A DNA stretch of 64,000 nt from Stenocarpella maydis (lineage: Eukaryota; Ascomycota; Sordariomycetes; Diaporthales; Diaporthaceae), in the NCBI GenBank assembly GCA_002270565.1, contig NQMI01000095.1:124001-188000 (forward strand), in the 5' to 3' direction. A model generated the notes under the pieces. That model worked only from the letters and a program-made list of their open reading frames with translations. It ran no database searches and was not told the origin of the DNA. Positions 1 to 10,519 of the stretch are shown here, in pieces; within the stretch, counting starts at the first letter, position 1; each line of letters starts with the position of its first letter. The translations under genes and the position numbers were made by a program.

Positions 1-889
1 CCGACTGACGAGGGATGCCAGCCAGCAGTAGTCCGTACCAGAGGCTTATTGGCTTGGACAGTAAGAGCGCTGTTCTCGCACTGGACACGACTGCTCCGAC
101 CTTGGAGGCCGGCGTCCGGCTTTGATGCTGGGCTCGATACCATGGTGACAACAGAAGCCAGCATCGGGATCAAGCTCGGGTCATGTGATTGGGTTCAAGA
201 TACAATAGATGAATTTGGGCCTGGTGGCTCCTTGGTCGTGCCACTGTCCCGGGATATACACGAGGGCGAGTAGCTCAGGCTTCAAGAGCCGGTGGGGGAT
301 ATGAAATAGTGTATCCAAGCCGGAAGGGGAGGCGCGTGTTACACCCGTCCGGCCTGCGCACCGAGCCGGTCTCGAATGAACGAGCACGCTAACTCAGGCA
401 GGCCCCATCGAGGGTCTCTTCTGAACCCCGCCCACTTACCGAAACGCGGGGCAGCGGTGGCCCTTGGTCTTGGCGCCGACCTGAGGACAGGCCTGGATGC
501 TGGCCTCGATTTACCCGCCTCGACACTGCCGTAACCTCGTTGACCTGAGCCGGCGACGGGGCCGCGGCTAGGACGAGAGCTCCAGTCGCTAGCTGGCGCG
601 CGATGAGACGTTGGCCGCGCCGGATTTATTTATGCTCTGGGGACCCCCAGTGCAGTGAAAAGGGGCGAGGTCTCCAACCGCACGACGACTTCATCTATTA
701 CGAGCACATGACTCCGTGGCTGACATCAAGGGCCCACATCGTCCAGCCGGACCGCCTTTCTTGGCCCTAGAGCGAGCGCAGATCCTTCGAAGAAAAAAGC
801 CCCAGACAGCCGGCCAGAGGCAGCAGGGAGGAGCAGACAGATCGCTCTGCACAGCATCCCAACAACAACAACCGCCACGTCTTGTCACA
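1..889. other. Left-edge non-coding stretch and promoter side of the aldehyde dehydrogenase gene
   Basis: No reading frame here looks like a conserved protein; the short open frames lack family motifs. The right half is presumably the 5' UTR and promoter of the aldehyde dehydrogenase gene that starts at 890. An AT-rich patch near 620-635 is the only TATA-like feature seen and is weak. Confidence 0.5.
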
Positions 890-2420
890 ATGGCATCAAG
901 TGACATGGCGGTTCGCTCCAAGGGGGCTACGGTGCCCTTCTTCATCAACGGCAAGGACGTCGTGTCGGAAAAGACCTTTGACGTCGTCAGCCCAGCAACA
1001 GGCAGCGCCGTCCACAGGTCCAGCAGCGCGACAGAGGCCGACGCCCAGGCGGCCGTGGACGCAGCCGCCAGGGCGCTGCCCGGGTGGCGGGCCATGGTCC
1101 CGACCAAGCGGCGCGAGTTCTTCCTCAAGGCGGCCGACATCCTGCAGAAGCGGTGGAGCGACCTGGCGGACGTCATGGTCGAGGAGACGGGCGTGGCGAG
1201 GCAGTGGGCCGACATCAACCTTGGCATCGCCAAGGACCTCATCCTGGACGTCGCCGGGAGGCTGGTCACCATCGAGGGCACCATCCCCACAACCCAGGAC
1301 CCCAACACGGGCGCCCTCGTCGTCAAGGAGCCGTTCGGTGTGATCCTGGCCATCGCGCCCTGGTAAGCAGTCCATCAATATCTGCCGACACGTTAGGAGC
1401 GTGTGCGAGCTCGCGGACATGGGGGCTGACTAGGCTCTCAGGAACGCCCCTTACATTCTGGGGGCCCGCGCCGTCGCCTCCCCCCTCGCGGCTGGCAACA
1501 CGGTGGTCTTCAAGGCCAGCGAGCTGAGCCCCAAGACCCACTGGGGCATCTGCTCTGTCTTCGCCGAGGCTGGCCTGCCGGCTGGTGTGCTCAACATGAT
1601 CATGCACGAGCCCGCCAACGCGGCCGCCATCACCAGCAAGCTGATTGCCAACGAGCACATCAAGAAGATCAACTTCACAGGTTCCACGCCGGTAGGCCGC
1701 ATCATCGGCAGGCTTGCCGGCGAGCAGCTCAAGCCTGTGCTCCTCGAGCTGGGCGGCAAGGCGCCCGCCATCGTCTGGGAGGACGCCGACTTGGATCTGG
1801 CCGCCGACCAGTGCGCGCTGGGCGCGTTCCTGAACTCTGGGCAGATCTGCATGTCCACCGAGCGGGTCATCGTGCACAAGGCAGTGAGGGACAAGTTCGA
1901 GGAGAAGTTCCTCGCCAGCATCAACAAGTTCTTCCCGGCCAGCGGCGACGCGCTCGTGCTCATCACTCAGCCAGCGGCTGAGAAGACCAAGAGGTTGCTC
2001 AGGGACGCCAGGGACAAGGGTGCCACGCTGCTGAACGGCGGCTTCGAGGCCAAGGAGTCAACGCCGACCCGCCTGCGGCCCATCGTCGTCAAGGGCATCA
2101 AGGAGGACATGGACATCTACAAGACCGAGTCCTTCGGCCCCACCGTCGCGTTGTACGAGGTCGACAGCGAGGAGGAGGCACTGCGGCTCGCCAATGACAC
2201 TGAGTATGGCTTGACGTCGGCCGTCTTCACCGAGGACCTCAGGAGGGGCTTGCGCATCGCCAAGGGCATCGAGACCGGGGCCTGCCACATCAACTCGATG
2301 ACCGTCCACGACGAATCCGCCCTGCCGCATGGTGGCGCGAAGAGCTCCGGCTATGGCAGGTTCAACTCTATTGGCCTGGACGAGTGGGTGAGGACCAAGA
2401 CCATCACCTACAAGTACTAG
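890..2420 (+). CDS. Aldehyde dehydrogenase (salicylaldehyde/vanillin dehydrogenase-like)
   Basis: Two exons, 890-1362 and 1442-2420, with a 79-bp intron, give 483 residues, the usual ALDH length. The protein reads as one ALDH-superfamily domain. The general-base Glu is in LELGGKAP (about residue 260) and the catalytic Cys in NSGQICMSTERV (about residue 294). NFTGSTPVGR marks the NAD(P)-binding part and ESFGPTVALYE the C-terminal catalytic part. It should oxidise an aldehyde to its acid, probably in the cytosol, since no targeting signal is evident. The overall look is closest to bacterial and fungal salicylaldehyde or vanillin dehydrogenases, but the substrate is inferred. The ATG at 890 is preferred over an in-frame ATG at 716 because the upstream 58 residues are low-complexity and unlike ALDH N-termini. 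A P450 gene follows about 2.3 kb downstream on the same strand. Confidence 0.9.
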
Positions 2421-4719
2421 ACTCGGGGCGGCACGCCGCAGCAGCAGCAGCAGCAGGCCGTGGCCGCTCGGACCGGCCTCACAGCGCACATGACCTTCAG
2501 AAATGACTCGGGCAGGGAGGAGGAAGGTGGATTAAGGCTGCATCGATGCAGACATGCAACATCCTGTGCCACCTCAGGCGGCCGGGGCGTGGCGGAAAAG
2601 TCTCGGGTAGCAAACATGTAGCGTGCCTTCGAGGCTTGCTGTATAGAAAGGCGTGTTCCGCTGGCCAAACCCGCTTCCTATCCCATCTGCGAGATCTCCC
2701 ACCTGCATTGGATCGGTCTGTGAATCTTCCAGATCGAGGTCGCATCCGTGCCGCAGATTTCTTGACCAGAGTTGCTTTTTCCCTTCCCACCCCATTCCGA
2801 TCTCGCGCAAGCGTTGTCATCCTGCCGTATCGGGAACATTTCCCCGGGCAGCAGCAGGACCAGGACATGGGATCTGATATCTGACGAATTCAATCCTCGA
2901 TAACATGCATGCATGCCTCATCTATCCACTTCTAATTGTGTCCAAGTCAGACCGTCATCAAGGGTACGGAGTGCGGCGGAGGGCAGCCGCTCAGCCTCTA
3001 ATTCGTGCTTCTATTGGAAGAGACCCAGCTTCCTGCTTTCTTTTTCTGCTCATGATCCATGTTTCTTACGATCCGGGTCGCCGGGTCGCCTGAACTAGAC
3101 TCGACTCCCCTGCCTGCATCGGGCGGCGCCGCCACAACCTCCATATATCCACCACGCCCAGCAATTGCATGTCTCGCGACCACCCGCACGATTTTTTCAT
3201 TCAAACAAGCAGGGAGTGACTAGGAATTCCTCCCGGGGGTGTCACCACAAAGGTCCCCACTAATTTCAGACTCCTTCCTTGCGTACCCTGGACGCCCTAC
3301 CATGTGTGTTGTGGAACGGGCGCAAGGCGGTGGAACACGATCCTGCCAGCCCGTTTCAATCACGTGTGATCCGGATATTCGAGGCACGAGGGACTTGTGG
3401 GGAGCGGCTTAGTACCCCCAGAGCCTAGCTATCCGGATCTGGGCAGCAAGCCGTGAGGTGAATCATCATTTTCGACACCAGCGGGGCGGAAGAGGGAGGC
3501 CCTCGCCCCAAGTCCGACCTACTACGCTGCGGCCTTTCTTCAGAGTCTCCTTTCCCTTTACCGAGAGACTGAGCGTCACAAGCATCCCGGGATGTTTACT
3601 TTGTGTGTTCGGGATACTGCAATGGCTTCTCCTGTTTTTCTCAGGGTCGTACTACTAGCAGTCTCAGGATGACGCTGACGTGAGAGCCTCTCGCCCGGCT
3701 GGCCCGAGTCAAGAGTGTGTTGGGAGCGGAAGAAGCCACGAAGGCATTCTAAAAGTGTGTGTGAAAGTATACGCGAGCTGGCTGTTGGCCCTGAGCTCGA
3801 ATTAAGCCGTGGCTACACTTAACGCCACACATTGGGGCTGTGGATGGCGGCTGGGCAGCGATGACAGCTGGTTCCAGGCACGGCTGGAGAGCTCTTCCAC
3901 CACAAAATTGATTCCCAAAATGCACATGGTCATATCATTTCAGCGTCGGGCCACAGTTGCACGACGGAAATCACTGGGAATTATCGACATGTCCCCGAAC
4001 ACTGTGGAGTGTACCCAGGGATGCATGTGGCTTCGACTACAGCATGGGCTACATGCCTGTACGCCCAACAACCACTACCCCTTGCACAGGCACATTGCAG
4101 GCGAGCTTCACCAACCAGATGGTTGGAAACCAGTTGTGGGCTGGCGGCCTGTGGGTTGCCGCGGTTCCTGACATCGTTTTATCATGCATTGATGGTTGAT
4201 GTGAGCAACGTTGGTTGCCACTGATCACTTACTCGACCACACCGGAACCGGTCTGCAAGCGCAGCTTTGGATGTCCGTCACCATCACCAAGATGATTGCT
4301 TCTGGTCTCCCCAATTTGGCAAAGGGGAGTGGCTTCTGTGACAACCCGCATCACATTTTCCCCTACTGACTTGCTTTTGGCAACGACGAACATGTGAATA
4401 GCCTGGGGGCCTGACCATGCGTGTGAATGGGTCTCTGGCGGTCGTTGCTATAAATGGGGACGCCGTCGCCAGTCTCTCTCTTGAACCTCCTCTGTGGGGG
4501 TCAGTAACAGCCCTATCGATAATACTGCCCACTACTGGTATTTGAGGGCTGCAGATCACCAGTCCTCCTTCTCTCTACTAGCCTGGCGCCAGTGATTCTC
4601 ATTGCACTGCTCCCTACATCCTCGCCGTGTTTCTCTTGTCTCTTATCATCTCCACGACAAGACATTCTGTTACAAGTTTCTGACGGCTCCAGCCTCATCT
4701 ACCGTCCTCATAATTCACC
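2421..4719. other. Intergenic region between ALDH and P450 genes
   Basis: About 2.3 kb without a convincing gene. Open frames are short and overlap on both strands. A CAG microsatellite lies just after the ALDH stop (about 2440-2457). A TATA-like motif (CTATAAATGG) near 4448-4457 sits about 270 bp before the P450 start and could be its core promoter. Confidence 0.5.
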
Positions 4720-6597
4720 ATGGCTCTCATCCTGGAGAACTCTTGCGGGCATCTCACCTTGTCTCATCTGGTACTTGCAGGAGTGGCCCTGGTAAGCCTC
4801 TGCTCACTCGAGTCGAGTGAACCCTCATACCCATACCGGATCGACCTGAGTCCTAACTAACCGCAACACTCGCAGGTCATCGTTCTGCCCTTGTCCCAGT
4901 TCATGTACAACGTCTTCTTCCACCCGCTCGCGGGGTTCCCAGGCCCCCTGCTATGGCGCGGTTCCAACATACCCAAGATGATGGCCCAGATCCAGGGGAA
5001 CGTCCACTCCCGCATGCTCGAATTCCACCAGCAGTACGGTCCTGTAGTGCGGCTGGCCCCCAACGAGCTGACGTACACCACGGCCGCCGCGGCCAAGGAC
5101 ATTTACGGCGGACGCAGCGGCAGGAAGCCCATGGGCCCGCAGCCTAGCCTCGGCGCCAATGAGAATACCATGTTCGGGGCGACGAGCTTCCTCTGGCTCG
5201 AGGATCAAAAGGAGCACGCCCGCCACCGCAAGGTTGTGGGGCAGATGTTCTCGGAGGCCAGCCTCAGGGCGCAGGAGCCTCTGGTGCTTGGCTACGCGAC
5301 CTTGCTCATGGAGCGTTTCCGTGACAGGGCTTCCCAGGGCGAGGTCGTTGACATGTGGGCCTGGTTCAACTATTACACCTTTGTACGTGATCAATCCTTC
5401 CGTCCCCATCTTCTCACGCAAGGCCTCGCGGGAGAACACCCTGTCATGGTCCTCTAAGAGACCCAGAGCTATACTCTTGCTAGTGCAATCGTGTCTGGGA
5501 AAAAAAAAAAAAAATGCTTGAGAAGCTGTTCTATAGATAGCCGTATTGACATTGACACACTAGGACATCATTGGTGACCTCGTGTTCGGCGAATCATTCG
5601 GCTGCGTGGACCAAGGACGCTTCCACCCCTGGATCAGCTTCATCTTCTCCAACCTGACCAACATGATGTACGCGCAGATGATCACAACCATGGGCCCCCT
5701 CGGCAGCATCCTCCGGGCCCTGGTGCCCCGCAGGATCCTGGCCCAGGCGCTCGCGCACGCCCAGTCCACGCGCGACAAGGTCGACCGGCGGCTGGCGCGC
5801 AAGGACGTCAGGCCCGACCTCATCAGCGGCATCTGGCACAAGATCGGGGCGCCGGGGGGCATCTCCCTTGAGGAGCTGTACGCAGACTCCCAGATAATGA
5901 TCACGGCGGGGAGCGAGACGAGCGCCACGCTCCTCGCCGTCACCGTGTACTACCTCCTCCGCTGCCCGGACAAGCTCGCCAGGCTGCGGGAGGAGGTCCG
6001 CGGCGCCTTCACGTCCGGGGAGGATGTCGTCTTTTCCGCCGTGGCGAGGCTGCCGTACCTCGATGCCGTCATGGAGGAGGCCCTGCGCATCCACCCGCCG
6101 CTGCCGGCTGGGATCAACCGCATTGTTCCCGAGGGCGGGGCGATTGTTGACAACCAGTTCGTTCCTGGCGGCACCGTTCTGCAGGTCCCTGGTTGGGCTG
6201 CTCTTCACCTCGAGGATAACTTCGTGGACCCCTGGGACTTCGTCCCGGAGAGGTGGCTTGGCGAGGAGTGCCCGGCTCGGTACGCGGGTGAGAATCACGA
6301 TGTGTTCAGTAGGTTATAACCCCCCCCCCGGGAGTTCACCTCGCAAAGAAGAGCCACTAATGCGACCTGCTTCAAGATCCATTTAGCCTAGGTCAGAGAT
6401 CCTGCCTTGGTCGCTCGCTGGCGTACATGGAGACGAAAGTCTGTACCGCGAGGCTGGTTCTCAACTTCGACATGGAGCTGATGGAGGACAGCAAGGACTG
6501 GAACAAGCAGGAGGTGTATCTCCTGTACGAGAAGAGGCCTCTGAATGTGAAGCTGACGGAGGTTGCGAAAACCGAGAAGAACATTCCCAAGGAATAG
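4720..6597 (+). CDS. Cytochrome P450 monooxygenase with altered haem-binding loop
   Basis: Four exons: 4720-4791, 4876-5382, 5564 to about 6312, and about 6387-6597, giving roughly 512 residues. An N-terminal hydrophobic anchor is followed by the fungal microsomal P450 hinge FPGPLLWRG. The I-helix oxygen motif is AGSETS (about residue 307), the K-helix ExxR is EALR (about 365), and the meander is PERW (about 421). The haem Cys lies in RSCLGRSLAYMETK (about residue 449). The usual FxxGxRxCxG is not recovered. Splicing 6313-6386 gives FSSLGQRSCLG, and splicing 6309-6391, which has the better GTAGGT donor, gives FSQRSCLG. A frame stop at 6317 lies inside this intron and a 10-C run adjoins it. 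Intron 2 (5383-5563) is long and contains 15 A. It is a likely ER monooxygenase; the substrate is unknown. It may be a defective allele, an unusual enzyme or a local assembly error. Confidence 0.85.
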
Positions 6598-6966
6598 TTA
6601 CGCGTAAAGAGGTCGGGAAAAACCCGGGTAAACTGCTTGGAGAGGAAGGTAATCTGATTTCGGATAGACAGCGATTCCCCGAGCTACTAGACTCCATAGC
6701 CATGCAATTCAGGAGTTTATATAGACACGCAACATTTGGAGCACGTGTGAGCCGAGATGAAAAAGGTATTACGGCGCGAGCTTGCTAGCAGGCTGACAAC
6801 ACCCGCCGTTCGACAAACGCCATCCCTGCCCCACGCGTGAAGCAAGTCGTAAGAGAATAATGCCACAAACCTGAGCGTTCCTGTAATCTCCCGTGCCTTT
6901 AATCCCACGAAGAGAAACGCCGGCTTGCCATGATCCAACCCTGCAGCCCCATGATGCCCGCGCGGC
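6598..6966. other. Convergent intergenic region
   Basis: About 370 bp between the ends of the P450 gene (+) and the DUF1772 gene (-). No gene is seen; it presumably carries both 3' UTRs. Confidence 0.5.
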
Positions 6967-7500
6967 TCACACAATGGCAGACAGCCCCAGCATCCCAGCC
7001 ACGGCTGTCGCGATCCCGCGGGGCAGGTTCAACACCCCCCAGTGATCAACAAGCCACTTCGCGCTCTCCTCACCAAGGGGGCCAACCCCGTCCTCCTCAG
7101 CGTCGACGCCCTCGACGGCCTTCATCCCCCTCATCTCCTCCGCCTTGCGCATGATCTTCCTGTTTGTGGGGACAATGAAGACGCCCGTGTAAGGCATGAC
7201 GCTCAGGCAGAGCAGGCCGGCGCCGAGGTAGGCCCTGGCCTTGGCCGCGAAGCCGGAATGGTGGTGGTGGTAGGACAGGACGAGGTACGACAGGCCGGAG
7301 AGGCTGCCGAGCGCGGGGAAGATCACCTTGGTCAGGTTGTAGCTGTTGACCCACTGGCGCAGCATCAGCGGCGTCGGGGACTCCAGGAGGCGGGGCACCA
7401 CGAGGACGGAGAGAGCCAAGTTGCCGCCTGCGGTGAGGGTGGAGAGGAAGATGGATGCCGCCTCGGCGGTGCGGACTGCCGGTGATGATGGCGGCGGCAT
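6967..7500 (-). CDS. DUF1772 (anthrone oxygenase-like) integral membrane protein
   Basis: Single exon, 177 residues from the ATG at 7500; an in-frame ATG ten codons upstream is possible. The protein has about four hydrophobic segments: near AASIFLSTLTAGGNLALSVL, FPALGSLSGLSYLVL, YLGAGLLCLSVMPYT and the C-terminal GIATAVAGMLGLSAIV. The DUF1772 hallmarks MPYTGVFIVPTNRKI and a late WGVLNLPRG are present. Some members of this family act as anthrone oxygenases in polyketide pathways, whereas many others have no known reaction. It converges on the P450 gene, but no polyketide synthase is in the window, so a metabolic role is only a suggestion. A charged loop with several acidic residues precedes the last helix. 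Confidence 0.8.
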   Translation of the reverse strand: MPPPSSPAVRTAEAASIFLSTLTAGGNLALSVLVVPRLLESPTPLMLRQWVNSYNLTKVIFPALGSLSGLSYLVLSYHHHHSGFAAKARAYLGAGLLCLSVMPYTGVFIVPTNRKIMRKAEEMRGMKAVEGVDAEEDGVGPLGEESAKWLVDHWGVLNLPRGIATAVAGMLGLSAIV

Positions 7501-8136
7501 ATTGTTGCTGTGTCTCCGTTGCCTTGTCACGGCCAGTGGGGGCAGATGATGAGAAGGATGGCTTTGCTGGTTGGACGAGGGAGGTTTCTCAGATGAGCTT
7601 CATTCAGCATCCATGTTCGGAGTGTGCAGAGAGTCGCAACGAGCGGCCGACGGACTGGTCTGAGGGGAAGTTGCGATGAGGCCGGATGGGGGTTGTGTCG
7701 CCAGCAAATCACCAAGCGCGTCTCAGTCCGAACCCCTCGGCGGGTCTTTCTGTCCCCACGGCCTGCTGTGCCATTGCCGAAACGGACAATAGCATCTGTA
7801 CAGTCGTGCTACCCTGAAACGGTGAACCAAAGTACACTTTCGCAGAGGAAGACATGACGAAAGAAAAACACGTGTTCAGAGCAGCACATCCGGGTTGAGA
7901 AGCCACCCGGCTCCCCAGTGTTGAGAGGTGCGCTCGTGAGAAGACTCATTCTAAGCAGCATGGCTGGGACTCACTTTTGGGATAACACATACTCACCTAA
8001 TCTCATTTCTATTTTCTCTTAATACATGGTATATCATACATTTACAGGGGCGAGGTAGTATCACATGCGCCGACCACAAGGAGGGGAGCCGTCCCCACAC
8101 AAGGCCCCAGGTCACAAATGTCAACCGCCTGTCTAC
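7501..8136. other. Intergenic region
   Basis: No convincing gene. It holds the promoter side of the DUF1772 gene and the 3' side of the aspartyl-tRNA synthetase gene, both on the minus strand. An AT-rich stretch at about 7985-8045 may serve 3' end formation. Confidence 0.45.
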
Positions 8137-10519
8137 TCACTTCTTCTTTTCAAACTTGAGATGGTATGCCCTCCACTCTTCCTCCGTGACCTTCCCCGGC
8201 GCCCTCGCAACAGGCTCGTCACCCTTCTTGCTCTTTGGGAATGCGATAACATCCCGCACGCTCCCGGTAAAGCTCAGCGTGGCGATAAGCCTGTCCCAGC
8301 CGAACGCGAAGCCGGCGTGCGGCGGGCACCCCGCCCTCAGTACCTCAAGGAGGTGGCTGAAGTGGCTTATCCCTTCCTCGCTCATCTTGAGGACTTCCCG
8401 GAAGACATACTCCTGGAGCTCGGCGATATGGATACGGCGCGAGCCGCCGCCGAGCTCCACCCCATTGAGGACAAGATCGTAGTGGTCCGCCTTCACCCCC
8501 AGCGGGTCCGTGGCCAGGAGATCAAAGTCCTCGGGGCTCAGGGGCGCCGTGAAGGGGTGGTGCGTGGCTGAGAAGCCGCTCGCGCCGTGTTGGCCTTCTG
8601 CTGGGTCCGACGATTCGGTGTTGGGCGTGAAGAGTGGGAACCCCGTCACCCACAGGAACCTGAAGGAGTTGTCAGGCGGGAGGAGCTCCCGCGCCACTGC
8701 CTCGGCATAGATGTGCCTTCGCAGATCGCCGAGTGCGGTGGAGCCGCCTTCGAAGGGCTTGTTGGGTCGGGCCTGGATGACCAACACGTCTCCTTGCTCG
8801 AGGCCGGAGATGTGCCGGAGATCTGAACTGCTGGCTTCCATGATGGCCGAGGCGGCCTCGTGTCCCAGCGGAGAAAGACCAGAGAGAGGCTTGCTGGAGT
8901 CGATAGTAAGGGGAACAGGCTGGCCATCTGGGTTCTTCCGCAGGGGCTTGGGCAGGTTGTCCCAAGTTGATTTGATGAAGTCCATGGAAGGGCTGTCAAA
9001 GCGGAACACACATGCTTCGACGATAGGGTTCTCGAGGTCTGAGATCATGGATGTGAAGCTCTGTGGTAGGATGTGGTCGATCCGTTGGATCTTGGTCGTT
9101 GTCAGTGGTGCTATCCATACACTTGATGATGGGGATACAAACCTTGTTCGGTATCCTGAGATCTGGTTTGTCTGATCCGTGGAGAGCCATGGCTTCGTGA
9201 TAAGTGATTCGTGGGAATTCTGCTTCTACATCGGGGTATTCCTCGACATCCGTCACGCCGTCTTCCCTCGACGTCGGATACAAGGCTCCATCGACCCGGC
9301 GTATCTGCCAGGATTTACGCATGAGACTGTACACCTCGCGAACAAGGCATTCTACGAGTTTCATCACATCCTCGCCTTTTGCGAATGACATCTCCAGATC
9401 AAGCTATCATAACACGCGCATCAGCATATAGCATAAATCGTTGACGAGGCATAAAGCAGCAGCGGGATAGAAGAAGGGATGTCTCTTCTCACCTGTGTGA
9501 ACTCGGGCTGTCTATCAGCACGGAGGTCCTCGTCGCGGAAGCACCTGGCAAGCTGGTAATATCCTCTGACGCCCGATGCCATGAGAATCTGTTTGTACTG
9601 TTGCGGGCTTTGAGGTAGCGCATAAGCATAACCGGGCCGCCTTGTCGGGACCAGGAATTCTCTTGCCCCCTCGGGTGTAGATTTAAAGAGAATTGGTGTC
9701 TCAACCTGCAGGAACCCCCGGTCGCTTAGGCGATGGCGGACCATGTTCGTGACGGCATCGCGGAAGGCGAGCCGGCTCTTGAGTGCCTCATCGAACCGTA
9801 ACTGCAGGTGCCGAGCGTGTGGTGGAAACTGGGCGCCTTCGGATATGATGATATCCCGAGGGAACGGGCTGAGGATGTGGACTTGCTGCAGAGTCAGGTC
9901 ATAGTGACCGACGTCCTCGGGGAAGCCGTGGCCGAACGTCCCTTTAACTGTCTTCAGACTGTCGATGTTGCCAGCGAGGCTGACAGAGCTCCATGCTGGG
10001 ACCTGTTTCAGAGCCTTGTGCAACTGGTGCTCGGGTGAGCCCTCCTCGGCCCACGAGGACTTGAACTGGAACGACGGTCCTTGGCCTACGATGAGGTCGA
10101 CAAAGCTCAGCTTGGACGAGATATCCCTGCGCTTGGATATGAAGCCATGGACAGTAACGCTCCGATCTATCTGGAACTCCGCGGCTGGGGACTGGGCCGG
10201 GGCATTGACTGTTCAACAAGCATGAGTGAGCTAACTCGGTCCCAGTCGGGCGGCGAGCATATCACGTACAATAATGCTTGAAGTCGCGAAGCTTCTCTGG
10301 GAGAGCACCGACACCGGCCGATGCGCCCTTGGTTGGCGTATGTGACTCTTGTGCGTCATGGTGCAGGCTGCGACGATGGCACCAGGTGAGGTTTTGTCTT
10401 TGGGCCAGACCAGCGGCAACATGACCCGGCCTGAGGCTGGGTGGAAGCACACCTGGGCTGCATTGCGTCCTGTAGCGCAACCTCAGGCTCGAGAGGGCCC
10501 TCGCCGAAGGCAACCGCAT
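8137..10519 (-). CDS. MSD1: Mitochondrial aspartyl-tRNA synthetase (bacterial-type, class II)
   Basis: Four exons on the minus strand: 10519-10270, 10208-9493, 9403-9143 and 9090-8137, giving 726 residues. The introns are 61, 89 and 52 bp; the last uses an AAG acceptor. The first ~50 residues are rich in Arg, Ser and Leu without acidic residues ([19 protein letters not shown]...), as in a mitochondrial presequence. An OB-fold anticodon domain follows ([12 protein letters not shown]). The class II core has motif 2 [16 protein letters not shown], joined across intron 2 to LDLEMSF, and motif 3 GFAFGWDRL at about residues 669-677. [12 protein letters not shown] is a further AspRS signature. It charges mitochondrial tRNA-Asp. 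The start at 10519 is preferred over an upstream in-frame Met because it yields a clean presequence. The symbol is by analogy with yeast. Confidence 0.9.

Noticed and set aside
716..889. In-frame upstream ATG extending the aldehyde dehydrogenase by 58 residues
   Set aside because: The extension is basic and Gln-rich, unlike ALDH N-termini; the start at 890 gives the normal length.
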